Origin: a bacterium
GTDB taxonomy: Bacteria; Latescibacterota; UBA2968; GCA-2709665
DNA length: 14,475 bases
Direction of reading: 5' to 3'
NCBI GenBank assembly: GCA_027619145.1
Contig: JAQCGA010000030.1
Location: forward strand, 1-14,475
Numbering within the stretch: position 1 is the first letter of the stretch; each line of letters starts with the position of its first letter. The translations under genes and the position numbers were made by a program. Shown here one piece after another: positions 1 to 6,243 of the stretch. The notes below the pieces were generated by a model, which made no database searches, was not told where the DNA came from, and was given only the letters and a program-made list of their open reading frames with translations.

Positions 1-2601
1 CCCAGCGGCGTCCGCTGGTGTCCCAGACGATATGCGCAGTCCGATCGCGCTGGATGACCCGATAGGGCGGCTCGGCGGCAAGCCTTTGCATCGCCTCAGG
101 GGTCGCGCGAACCACCACCATGTATTCATAGCTTCCTGCGCCGGGGGCGCTGCCGTGGTCGATCCACGAGGTCAGGAAGTCCCCCTCTGTGTCCCCCTGG
201 TCCTGATACCCCCGGCCCTTCTGAGGCCAGCGCGCCACGGTCGCCTTCTGTCCGGCAGGAAGATAGTAGCCGGTCTGCTGAACATCGAGGAACCAGTGGG
301 GGCTTTCCTCGTCAAGCGCTCGCTCCTCCGGGAAAGCGGTGAAGTCCGTCCCGTCGAGGGGGGTCTTGGGGAACCCCGATTCGGCGTCTCTGAGCAGACG
401 TCTCTGGCAGAGCGTCGTCTGTACGGGATGGTCCGGCTCGTCGCACGAGATGTCCGAACCCAGGCACAGGATTCGGTCGTCGCTGAAGAACCAGCTCTTG
501 CATCCCCTGAGGGTTTTCCCCCCGGGCATGGACTGGTTCAGTGACATGACGAAAATGCCCTGACGCCCCTTGTGAGAGAGCCCGCCCACAAACGTCTCCG
601 GCGAGTAGGCGGAGGTCCATCCTTCGTCGATTTCCTTCAGGGGAAGCCGGGGGGCCGTGGTGCCTTCGTTCCGACGCCAGTCCCATCCGGCCGCGTTCCG
701 GCCACTCGCCCTTGCGCTGACGGGGTTGCCGCCGGCCAGGATCTCCAGGGCGCCCAGGCCCTGGAAGAGCCCGAAGCAGTTCACCTTGGACTGCCTTTCG
801 GTTCCCCAGACGTAGCAGCTCTGGCCGTGGACGCTGGCCAGCCAGTCATCGCGGCGATGGTTGAGGAGCGCGGCATAGGGCATCACAAAACACCCATTGG
901 GCTCCGATTCAGGCTCTATCCCCAGGCTGCGATAGGGTTCCGCCGTGGCGGCTTCAGGCACCAGGCGAAGATAGGCTGCCGCCGCCTCCCCGTCGATGGC
1001 CTGCTCTCCGTCGGGGGTTCCACTGCGCGCCATGCGCTCCAGCCCTGCCGAAAGGTGGTGCGTGTCGTATTCCGCGAAGGGCTTGCGGCCACTCAGCGAG
1101 AGCGGTATGTCGGCCTGATTACAGAATATCCGCTGCGCGAGTGCGGCCCGGCGAACTCGTTCATGCGCCTCAGCGCTCAGCCGCCAGGGCGTGTCGCTGA
1201 GTCTCTGGAGGGTTCCCGCCAGCCCCGGTACGGCGGAAAATGCGTAGCCGAAGTAGTGGCCGCTGTGATGGTAGGCACTCCCGTCCACTTTCAGGGCGCT
1301 GGGGGGCTTCAGGATGGAACGCTCCAGCATCGCTTTGAACGCTCGCATCCAACGGACCTGCTCCTCTGCCTCAGACTGCAGGAGACAGGCACTGAGCAGC
1401 CGGGGCACGTCGAGCAGGAAGTAATCCATGTGAGAGAGCGGGTCGGCTTCGGCGAAGAGCGCACCACCGCCCCAGTTCCATAGGAAGTAGTCGCTTTGGC
1501 GTCCCAGCCGTCCCGCCTCATCAAGCACGTCGCGCATCAGGAACACGGCGTCGGCCCACATCCCTCCGTACCACCAGTTCCAGTGGAACCCGGCTGCTGC
1601 CTGCATCCCCTGATCGTAGAGATGCGCTTCAATCAAGAGGAAGGCCTCCGCCAGCCGGCGACGTTGTTCCACATCGCCGCTGGCCCGATACGCCACCGCC
1701 ACCTCATGGGCAAGGTCGCTTACGGCGTCGGGGGTCTGGACGTCAGGAGGGAAGTCGGGGCCGTTCTCGTCGTGCCAGTAGTCCTGGTCCGTTGCGCCAT
1801 GCTCCCCAAATTCGGCGCAGTACTGGAGCAGGCGATCGATACCGGGCCCGCCACGGACGCCGTGCTCGTCCTGCACTATGCCCAGTGCCTCGACCCGATC
1901 GAGAACGGCCTTCACCTGCGCTTCGTCCACGCCCGGGCCTTCGCCATGACCCAGCAGCGCACGGATGCCCGCCAACTCTGCCTCCGTCACGTGCTCGGGC
2001 CTGGGGTGCCGCCGCTCGTCGGGCCCGGGCCGCTCCCACTGCGCCTCCTCCTCGAGATCGATCCCGCGCGCCGGGTAGGTGAGCGTGTTGTACTTGACCA
2101 TGTCAAAGAACACGGTCCCCTCGGTCGGCTCTGCTGGCGCGAGGATTCGGATGTTGTCCACCTTCGGTGTAGGGCTGCCGCTTGGGAAATCGTGATAGAA
2201 AGGGCGTCCCTGCCGCCAGCCCGTGAAGTTCAGAGGAAACCGGAAGGAGCCGGTGACTTGCTCCCCCTCGCGAAACTCGAAGCGGAGCGCATCGGGTATC
2301 GGCTCCTCCACATACACCCACACGGCGAATGAGGGCCTGTTCCTCCCGCCCAGGCCCGCGGTGCGTGACAGGTCGCCAATGCCGTGACGGATGACGAGTT
2401 CTTCTCCCCCAACCAATCCCAGCGCAAAGAACTCGTCCCCTTCTTGCTGTGCCGCTGACTGGTGGCGAGGCTCTCCGACCGGGTCGCCTTGAAGTAGTCC
2501 GGAACTCCGTCTTCGAACATCTCGCAGTACACCGCCTGTTGAGCCCAGGCGGTTCTGACGCCAAACAATATGCGAGCGGCGTACTTCAGGAATTGCAGCA
2601 T
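1..2601 (-). CDS. PL8 chondroitin sulfate ABC-type lyase, 3'-partial, one frameshift
   Basis: Eliminative cleavage of chondroitin/dermatan sulfate-type glycosaminoglycans, probably outside the cell. Starts at ATG 2599-2601 behind AGGAG with 7-nt spacing. The first ~64 codons are in one frame, then the reading moves by one base in the G5 run (C5 at 2406-2410 on +). Restoring a sixth G gives WDWLGGEEL and a continuous open frame to base 1 (about 866 residues seen; relatives are about 1000). Compared from memory with Proteus vulgaris ABC lyase I, the catalytic tetrad is kept: His446 and Tyr453 in HHSGHYFGY (1244-1270), Arg506 in SGRKPF (1085-1087), Glu602 in WGTER (797-799), matching H501/Y508/R560/E653. 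The FHWNWWYGG aromatic patch and the SYEYMVV C-terminal beta segment also match. The N-terminus gives only a weak signal-peptide pattern ending AWAQQ. The frameshift could be a true mutation or a homopolymer sequencing error. Confidence 0.88.
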
Positions 2602-2611
2602 GGGTATTCTC

Positions 2612-2836
2612 CTACCTGAGGGGTGAATGAATGCATTCCCGTGGAGGCCGGGCGCTCACTTCTCGGGACCCGGCAACGCACAGTAAACAGAGTATGGGCC
2701 GTGGAGACTCGATCTCCTGAGCTATGTGCTTGATCTGCCAGTCCGGTCCCAGAGAGGGACGTCTCTCTTCAAGCGTTGCCTTGATCCATGGCTTGACGCC
2801 AATGAAGTCTTGGGTCGATTGAGGTGGGCCACGACC
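2612..2836 (-). other. Coding-like remnant upstream of the lyase
   Basis: This is most of the 248-nt gap between the lyase start and the DUF2442 stop. An open minus-strand frame runs from just after a TGA (2837-2839) to a TAG (2612-2614) that abuts the lyase ribosome-binding site. It encodes 74 codons with no convincing start. The middle part, containing DFIGVKPWIK, LEERRPSLG and DWQIKHIAQEIE, has codon use and amino-acid composition like a real protein, while the last ~25 codons do not. It may be the 3' scrap of a gene whose 5' part was lost when the neighbouring island arrived. I do not recognise the family. It could also be chance. Confidence 0.3.
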
Positions 2837-2849
2837 TCATCTGCTTCAT

Positions 2850-3113
2850 TTATTCTTTGGTTACGACAGGCTCAGCAGCAATCGGTCGGCTTTCCAAATA
2901 GAGCGTGTCATAACTCAGATCAACCCCACCAGGCCATTCTATAGAACCTGCTATCACACGCGCCGCTTGAAAGATCGCAAGGTTTTGAAGTCGAACAAAC
3001 ACACCCAGATTGAGATACGGCGTTAAGTCAAATATTCGATGCTCACCATTCTCGAACGTTACCTCCATCTGGTAATTTTCCAGCGGGCGTACATGCTTGA
3101 CATAAGGGTTCAT
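2850..3113 (-). CDS. DUF2442 domain protein
   Basis: Small 87-residue protein of the DUF2442 type, recognised from the order VTFENGEHRIFDLTPYL, then a GVF..L segment, then GSIEWPGGVDLSYDTLY. Family members are short, often sit next to DUF4160 genes, and are usually listed as possible toxin-antitoxin-like partners with no proven function. Starts at ATG 3111-3113 with an AGGAGG ribosome-binding site only 5 nt upstream. Its start is 9 nt after the DUF4160 stop, so the two genes form one transcription unit. Full length for the family and no visible damage. Biochemical role unknown. Confidence 0.85.
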   Translation of the reverse strand: MNPYVKHVRPLENYQMEVTFENGEHRIFDLTPYLNLGVFVRLQNLAIFQAARVIAGSIEWPGGVDLSYDTLYLESRPIAAEPVVTKE

Positions 3114-3122
3114 GCTTTCCTC

Positions 3123-3392
3123 CTACCTCAATGGCTCAATTTTGAATACTTCTTCACCATGAACAGCCAGTTGCCAATTGGCTGTCAATTCTTCGCGGTG
3201 TATTTCAATCCACGCTTGCACCAGTCGATCTTTCCCAGGTGGTAGACTACCAGCCAATAATTCGCTATTGTCGATGCTGAATACAGCTTTTTCTTCAGCA
3301 TATTCGGCGTGTATATGCGGCACATGGTGTTGCTTGTTATCAAAAAAATACATGCGAATCACGATGCCATAAAACATGGATAAAATCGGCAC
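3123..3392 (-). CDS. DUF4160 domain protein, GTG start
   Basis: 89-residue DUF4160 protein. The hallmark segments are SMFYGIVIRMYFFD, HHVPHIHAEY, ELLAGSLPP and LVQAWIEIHREEL. I chose GTG 3390-3392 because the translation MPILSMFYGI begins as family members do and AGGAG lies 8 nt upstream. An upstream in-frame TTG at 3441-3443 would add 17 residues that run into the palindrome at 3433-3486 and is unlikely. It is followed directly by DUF2442. The conserved HxPHIHAxY histidines could bind metal or nucleic acid, but no activity is established that I can name. The pair is a candidate toxin-antitoxin-like or regulatory module. Confidence 0.85.
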   Translation of the reverse strand: MPILSMFYGIVIRMYFFDNKQHHVPHIHAEYAEEKAVFSIDNSELLAGSLPPGKDRLVQAWIEIHREELTANWQLAVHGEEVFKIEPLR

Positions 3393-3432
3393 AAGTGTTT
3401 CTCCTAAAATCATAGATACCAGCAGCACATTT

Positions 3433-3486
3433 GTCTGACGCAAGGCTCACCGGCGGCAAAGCCGCCCGGTGCAGCCGGAGTTATAC
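3433..3486 (-). repeat. attC-like imperfect palindrome (site A)
   Basis: A 54-bp element between the stop of the DUF4926 gene (16 nt away) and the next gene pair. On the minus strand it reads GTATAAC, a spacer, then GGCT-g-CACCG-g-GCGGC, loop TTT, GCCGC-CGGTG-AGCC, a spacer, and GTCAGAC. Apart from the two bulged G bases on one arm (complement of C3466 and C3472) the inner 14-bp stem is perfect. Core-like heptamers at both ends, a strong hairpin and unpaired bases on one arm are the layout of an integron attC recombination site. The right-hand core is GTC instead of the canonical GTT, so the site is degenerate or a look-alike. It could also act as a weak terminator, but no T-run follows. Confidence 0.42.
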
Positions 3487-3501
3487 GAGTCTGTCGCCGG
3501 T

Positions 3502-3729
3502 TTACACTGCCAGTTCTCGGGCATGGGCGATGTCTTGCCTGTTCACGGGTCGGAGCTGTGAGGACAGCACGGTGGCCACGGCCACCGTCTGACCTGTAAG
3601 CGTGACAAACTCCACTTCATAAGCCGCTCCGTCCCGGTGGATATGAACCACTGTACCTACGTCACCTGCCTGCAGTCCCTCGTCCGGAATATCTTGAGTC
3701 AACACAATGCAATCATGTTCTTGAATCAT
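3502..3729 (-). CDS. DUF4926 domain protein
   Basis: 75-residue DUF4926-type protein: DCIVLTQDIPDEGLQAGDVG at the start, then TVVHIHRDGAAYEVEFV and a T.A.V..SQLRP end. The fold predicted for such proteins is a small SH3-like beta barrel; the role is unknown. ATG 3727-3729 has GGAGG 7 nt upstream and overlaps the end of the DUF6883 gene by four bases (ATGA), so the two are translationally coupled. DUF6883 with DUF4926 is a recurrent pair in environmental genomes, usually regarded as a possible toxin-antitoxin-like module. The gene ends 16 nt before palindrome A. Confidence 0.82.
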   Translation of the reverse strand: MIQEHDCIVLTQDIPDEGLQAGDVGTVVHIHRDGAAYEVEFVTLTGQTVAVATVLSSQLRPVNRQDIAHARELAV

Positions 3730-4070
3730 TCGTTTGCCTCCAATGGGTAGGCGGTGATGAGGCGTGGCACGCTTTGGCCTTCGTCTATCTGCCAGACGGT
3801 GCGCACACGCGGTCGGCGGTTGTCCGGAACACGCAATTCGCCCTCTACTTCATAACGTGGGCCAAATCCCGTTCTTTTTATCCTGGTCACTTCGTTATGC
3901 TGGCCGTGTTCACATAAGGCCGTGGCCAGCACCTCCCACGCTTCCGGCTGGAATCCAAACCCGGCGAAGAATCGGGCTTTGCTCGCGCCATAGCGATGCG
4001 CAGAGTTAAGCAAGTAGTTGGTGATTTTTTCTTGCTCAACCAAAGCCAGATGGGCGTTGGGCAGTTTCAC
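3726..4070 (-). CDS. DUF6883 domain protein, GTG start
   Basis: 114-residue protein matching the DUF6883 pattern: MKLPNAHLALVEQEKITNYL, then HRYGASKARFFAGFGF, AWEVLATALCEHG, GPRYEVEGEL and a final RVRTVWQIDEG...PRLITAYPL. The start is GTG 4068-4070, chosen because MKLPNA is the usual family N-terminus and GAGG lies just upstream. A 22-codon reading ending in TGA at 4067-4069 overlaps this start as GTGA. Coupled downstream to DUF4926. The function of the family is unproven; genes of this kind are common in integron cassettes and defence or TA-like neighbourhoods. Confidence 0.82.
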   Translation of the reverse strand: MKLPNAHLALVEQEKITNYLLNSAHRYGASKARFFAGFGFQPEAWEVLATALCEHGQHNEVTRIKRTGFGPRYEVEGELRVPDNRRPRVRTVWQIDEGQSVPRLITAYPLEANE

Positions 4071-4167
4071 GCGTCCTCACTTTCAGAATTGCAGTAGAGG
4101 CGATAGACAATGTGGTAACGCTCGATTCTCGCCATCCTGCAATCGCATTCCAATCTCTCTCACCACC
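4067..4167 (-). other. Possible tiny or frameshifted leader ORF before DUF6883
   Basis: Between palindrome B and the DUF6883 start there are two short coding-like pieces in different frames. One runs through VVREIGMRLQDG, and the other, after a one-base shift near 4130, reads IERYHIVYRLYCNSESEDA and stops in a GTGA overlap with the next gene. Joined by deleting one base they would make a plausible peptide of about 31 residues. The 22-codon ORF from ATG 4133-4135 has no good ribosome-binding site. It may be a decayed cassette gene, a leader that couples translation, or chance. Confidence 0.25.
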
Positions 4168-4276
4168 GTATAACGATCGTAAGCTGCGGGCGCCTGGCGC
4201 GGGCCTTGCCATATCGGGCAGGTACTTCAGCAAGGGCCGTGACAGGTGATCCGTCTGCTTGAGGTGGGGGTTATGT
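4168..4276 (-). repeat. attC-like imperfect palindrome (site B)
   Basis: A 109-bp element beginning 3 nt after the DUF3024 stop codon. On the minus strand it starts with ACATAAC and ends with GTTATAC, which are complementary-type core heptamers of the form seen at attC ends. Inside, an 18-base arm ending CGGCCCTTGC can pair with an arm beginning GCAAGGCCCG at about 14 of 18 positions, with a ~20-nt apical loop. Position directly behind a stop codon and directly before a new gene unit is what a cassette junction would show. GTTATAC here also recurs as one end heptamer of site A. The pairing is imperfect, so the call rests mainly on context and end heptamers. Confidence 0.35.
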
Positions 4277-4279
4277 GGA

Positions 4280-4627
4280 TCAGCCGAAGAAGCAGGCGAA
4301 TTCATCTGCTTCAACCAAGTCCAGGAAATCCTTTATCGATTCGACTTCTGGCACTGGGTCGTAGCAATGCCACTTAAGGTCGGCCCGTTGCCAGTACACC
4401 TTCCAGGTCCTCGTGCGTTTGACGTAAGTGGTCTTCGCGATCGCTTGCTCGACCTTCTCGGACGGACTGTCCCACTGCGGTCTGATCTCGAATAGCTCCA
4501 GGCTCTGTCCGTCAATCCGGTAACCGAAATCGAGCTCGGACCGTATATGAAGGGGAGGACGGCGCCGCTCCATGAATCCGGCGACCGCCTTCTCTATCTT
4601 CAGTATCTCGAAGTCGCTGAGTGCCAC
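4280..4627 (-). CDS. DUF3024 domain protein, GTG start
   Basis: 115-residue protein of the DUF3024 family. Visible blocks are LSDFEILKIEKAVAGFMERR, RPPLHIRSELDFGYRI, QSLELFEIRPQWD and YVKRTRTWKVYWQRADLKWH, then a closing FLDLVEADEFACFFG. Family proteins of this length carry these blocks across the whole chain; no biochemical function is established. GTG 4625-4627 gives the usual VALSDFE N-terminus. GGAGG lies 12 nt upstream, a little far. A further upstream in-frame start (to 4666) would add 13 atypical residues containing a GTTATAT heptamer, so I excluded it. The gene stops 3 nt before palindrome B. Confidence 0.85.
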   Translation of the reverse strand: MALSDFEILKIEKAVAGFMERRRPPLHIRSELDFGYRIDGQSLELFEIRPQWDSPSEKVEQAIAKTTYVKRTRTWKVYWQRADLKWHCYDPVPEVESIKDFLDLVEADEFACFFG

Positions 4628-5064
4628 GTTTACCGTGCACCTCCGTTGATCTGACCATATAACCAATGTTTAGATTGATCCGCGTAACATGCGGAAATGA
4701 ATTTTTTGTCCGTATAAAACGCTTAGAAAAAAACAGACAAAGAATGACACTTTCGATTACCGAAAGCTTACCTAAAATTCACGTAACCAATTGTTATTAA
4801 ATTCGGTTAACGATTTTCGTATGTCATTCCCGCGAAAGCGGGAATCCACGTCGTTGCCCAACAATGGATTCCCGATAAAAGCACTCGGGAATGACGGCAA
4901 AACCTTCATAAACAGTTTTCCAATTTGTTCCTCAATGGGTATTCCTCTGAAATTTTAAATGAAAAGTGTCCAAAGAATCAATTATTTAAAATTCAATATA
5001 TTATACATTTTTCAGGGTTCTGTCTCGGCTTTTTGGATCGGCATAAAAACCCTTTTGGTCGCCG
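4628..5064. other. A+T-rich gene-free stretch, 437 nt
   Basis: No supportable gene. The stretch is clearly A+T-richer than the lyase or the 6.2-14.4 kb part. It holds a perfect 6-bp inverted repeat (CTTTCG, 5-nt loop, CGAAAG) at 4750-4766, the REPIN-like element at 4823-4895, and a GTTATAT heptamer (minus strand, 4657-4663) just upstream of DUF3024 that resembles the end heptamers of the two palindromes. The 6-bp hairpin is followed on the minus strand by a T-run only about 18 nt later, so it is not a convincing terminator. The short plus-strand ORF at 4925-5125 has no coding character. Confidence 0.6.
4823..4895. repeat. REPIN-like nested inverted repeat, 73 bp
   Basis: The outer ends are a perfect 10-bp inverted repeat, GTCATTCCCG (4823-4832) and CGGGAATGAC (4886-4895). 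An inner perfect 10-bp inverted repeat is CGGGAATCCA (4839-4848) and TGGATTCCCG (4865-4874). The left half folds by itself as ATTCCCGC-GAAA-GCGGGAAT. Two related hairpins in inverted order are the layout of REP doublets (REPINs), and the GTCATTCCCGCGAAAGCGGGAAT sequence type is a widespread bacterial dispersed repeat. Such elements are moved in trans by RAYT transposases; none is in this window. Confidence 0.75.
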
Positions 5065-5405
5065 TCAAAAATCGTTCAGTGGACTGCGAACCCCGGCAGG
5101 ACCTCGGTTGAGAACATGGGTATAAATCATCGTTGTCTTAACATCAGCATGATCCAAAAGTTCCTGGATCGTTCGAATATCATATCCAGATTCCAGTAAA
5201 TGTGTTGCAAATGAATGCCGAAATGTATGGCAGGTTGCGCGTTTGGCAAGACCGGCTTTGACAACTGCCATTGCGGACGGGAATTTCGCCAGACTCTATT
5301 CCCGCCGGTGATGGCTGGCGTTATGATAGCCATTCTATCCTGTTGGCCTTTGTCGAAAAATGTAAGTCCGCTGTTTTCATTCTGCAACCTAAAATTCAAC
5401 AGCAA
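5065..5405 (-). pseudogene. intI: Integron-type tyrosine recombinase remnant (IntI-like)
   Basis: The C-terminal part (5065-5271) is well preserved: [19 protein letters not shown], then [20 protein letters not shown] and [11 protein letters not shown]. This includes the HxxR motif, the second histidine and the catalytic tyrosine of tyrosine recombinases, and the [16 protein letters not shown] ending typical of integron integrases. Upstream, in another frame (5127-5405), LTFFDKGQQDRMAIITPAI resembles the GKG.KDR beta-hairpin of the same catalytic domain. Between them about 50 residues are missing and the frame changes. The whole N-terminal core-binding domain and the box I arginine region are absent; a terminator and VapC sit where they should be. 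It cannot be a functional recombinase. XerC/D-type origin is less likely because of the ending. Confidence 0.8.
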
Positions 5406-5432
5406 GATTTCGTTCTTCTGGAAAAACCGGTT

Positions 5433-5464
5433 AAAAAAGCCCGCCAGAGATGTCTTCTGGCGGG
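5433..5464 (-). terminator. Rho-independent terminator of the vapBC-like unit
   Basis: On the minus strand a perfect 9-bp stem CCCGCCAGA / TCTGGCGGG with a 7-nt loop is followed by C and six T. It lies 67 nt past the toxin stop codon and separates the toxin-antitoxin unit from the recombinase remnant. This is a textbook intrinsic terminator. Confidence 0.88.
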
Positions 5465-5530
5465 TATTTCATTTCTCCTTGATCCCGGTCTTTCTGCGAT
5501 CCAGGCTTTTATGATAGACTGTTGGGTTGG

Positions 5531-5911
5531 CTACCATACCGCAGCCGAATAGAAACTCCGGATCCGTTCGTCCGATGTGATCAGAGGACCGGCATGAAGA
5601 ATAGCTGTAGCGACGATGGTTCTGTCTGCTGGATCCCTGTGTTCCCAGTTCAGTTCGATATTTTTCAACCAGGTTGTTTCGTCAACAGGTACGATTTCGA
5701 ATCTGTCCAGGTGTTGCAGGTTCTGGACGTATTCCTGCAATGAAAGCGGGAGTGTGAGATTTCCTTTTTTGACTTTGATGCCAATTTCCCAGATGGAGAT
5801 CGAACTGATGAGAATCCGATCTGTGTCGGAGATCGCTTTTTCGGCGGTGCGCGATAGTCGATTTGGATCGAGTGTCCAAAAAATGAGGGCGCTGGTATCC
5901 AGAATGACCAT
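5531..5911 (-). CDS. VapC-like PIN domain ribonuclease toxin
   Basis: 126-residue PIN-domain protein, the toxin half of a type II toxin-antitoxin pair. PIN toxins are Mg-dependent RNases that cut tRNA, rRNA or mRNA. The acidic active-site residues are visible: Asp5 in ILDTSAL, Glu42 in ISIWEIG, Asp96 in RDPADR and Asp114 in TSDERI. The start ATG 5909-5911 shares its A with the TAA stop of the antitoxin (TAATG), and GGAG lies 9 nt upstream. An alternative ATG at 5924-5926 would add MEHRV and lacks this spacing. An intrinsic terminator follows. The gene appears intact and active-site complete. RNA target cannot be read from sequence. Confidence 0.92.
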   Translation of the reverse strand: MVILDTSALIFWTLDPNRLSRTAEKAISDTDRILISSISIWEIGIKVKKGNLTLPLSLQEYVQNLQHLDRFEIVPVDETTWLKNIELNWEHRDPADRTIVATAILHAGPLITSDERIRSFYSAAVW

Positions 5912-6141
5912 TACGCGATGCTCCATTCATCAATTGTCGGCGTGTTTATATCTTCGCTGTATCCCACTTTGCCCTGGATAGAACCGAAGATTTCACTTAC
6001 GGTTTTATTTTTTTGAATCGGTGTGATTCGCAGAACCGGGCGGTTTCGATCCGTTACGATGAGTTCTTCTCCGCTGGTTTCTATTTCTCTGAAAAGGCGA
6101 AGCATATGGGTTTTGAGCTTGCTTTTAGAGACCGTTGGCAT
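5911..6141 (-). CDS. Phd/YefM-type antitoxin
   Basis: 76-residue antitoxin that should bind and neutralise the downstream PIN toxin and repress its own operon. The N-terminal half (VSKSKLKTHMLRLFREIE, then ELIVTDRNRPVLRI) matches the Phd/YefM DNA-binding and dimer fold; the C-terminal tail (SVQ-like GKVGYSEDINTPTIDEW region) is the expected toxin-binding segment. Starts at ATG 6139-6141 with GGAGG 5 nt upstream. Coupled to the toxin by a TAATG overlap. Two tandem palindromes just upstream are the likely operator. Confidence 0.9.
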   Translation of the reverse strand: MPTVSKSKLKTHMLRLFREIETSGEELIVTDRNRPVLRITPIQKNKTVSEIFGSIQGKVGYSEDINTPTIDEWSIA

Positions 6142-6159
6142 TGTGTCCTCCAGAATTTT

Positions 6160-6214
6160 ATAACTATGGTTATGACTATGGTCATAATATAGCGTGATTT
6201 TACTGTTCGGGCAA
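6160..6214 (-). promoter_or_regulatory. Promoter and double-palindrome operator of the toxin-antitoxin unit
   Basis: On the minus strand: a -35-like TTGCCC (6209-6214), a 17-nt spacer and a -10-like TATATT (6186-6191). These are followed at once by two palindromes overlapping by 2 bp: ATGAC-CATA-GTCAT (6172-6185) and ATAAC-CATA-GTTAT (6160-6173). Both have perfect 5-bp arms and the same CATA centre, on a 12-bp period. The operators lie between the -10 and the antitoxin ribosome-binding site, where Phd/YefM-type repressors bind to shut off their own operon. Confidence 0.78.
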
Positions 6215-6243
6215 GTTCTGAAGCGGAGGAAAGGTGAGGGTAT

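Noticed and set aside
32..2332. Three long plus-strand open frames over the lyase
   Set aside because: They share codon boundaries with the true minus-strand lyase frame and encode no known family, while the minus frame has all PL8 catalytic residues.
3393..3443. Upstream TTG start for DUF4160
   Set aside because: It would add residues reaching into palindrome A. The GTG at 3390-3392 has an ideal AGGAG and the family N-terminus.
4036..4314. 92-codon minus-strand ORF across palindrome B
   Set aside because: Runs through the palindrome, overlaps the end of DUF3024 and the start of DUF6883 in a different frame, and shows no protein-like pattern.
4750..4766. 6-bp hairpin as a terminator
   Set aside because: The T-run on the minus strand is about 18 nt away, too far for an intrinsic terminator, and no intact gene precedes it.
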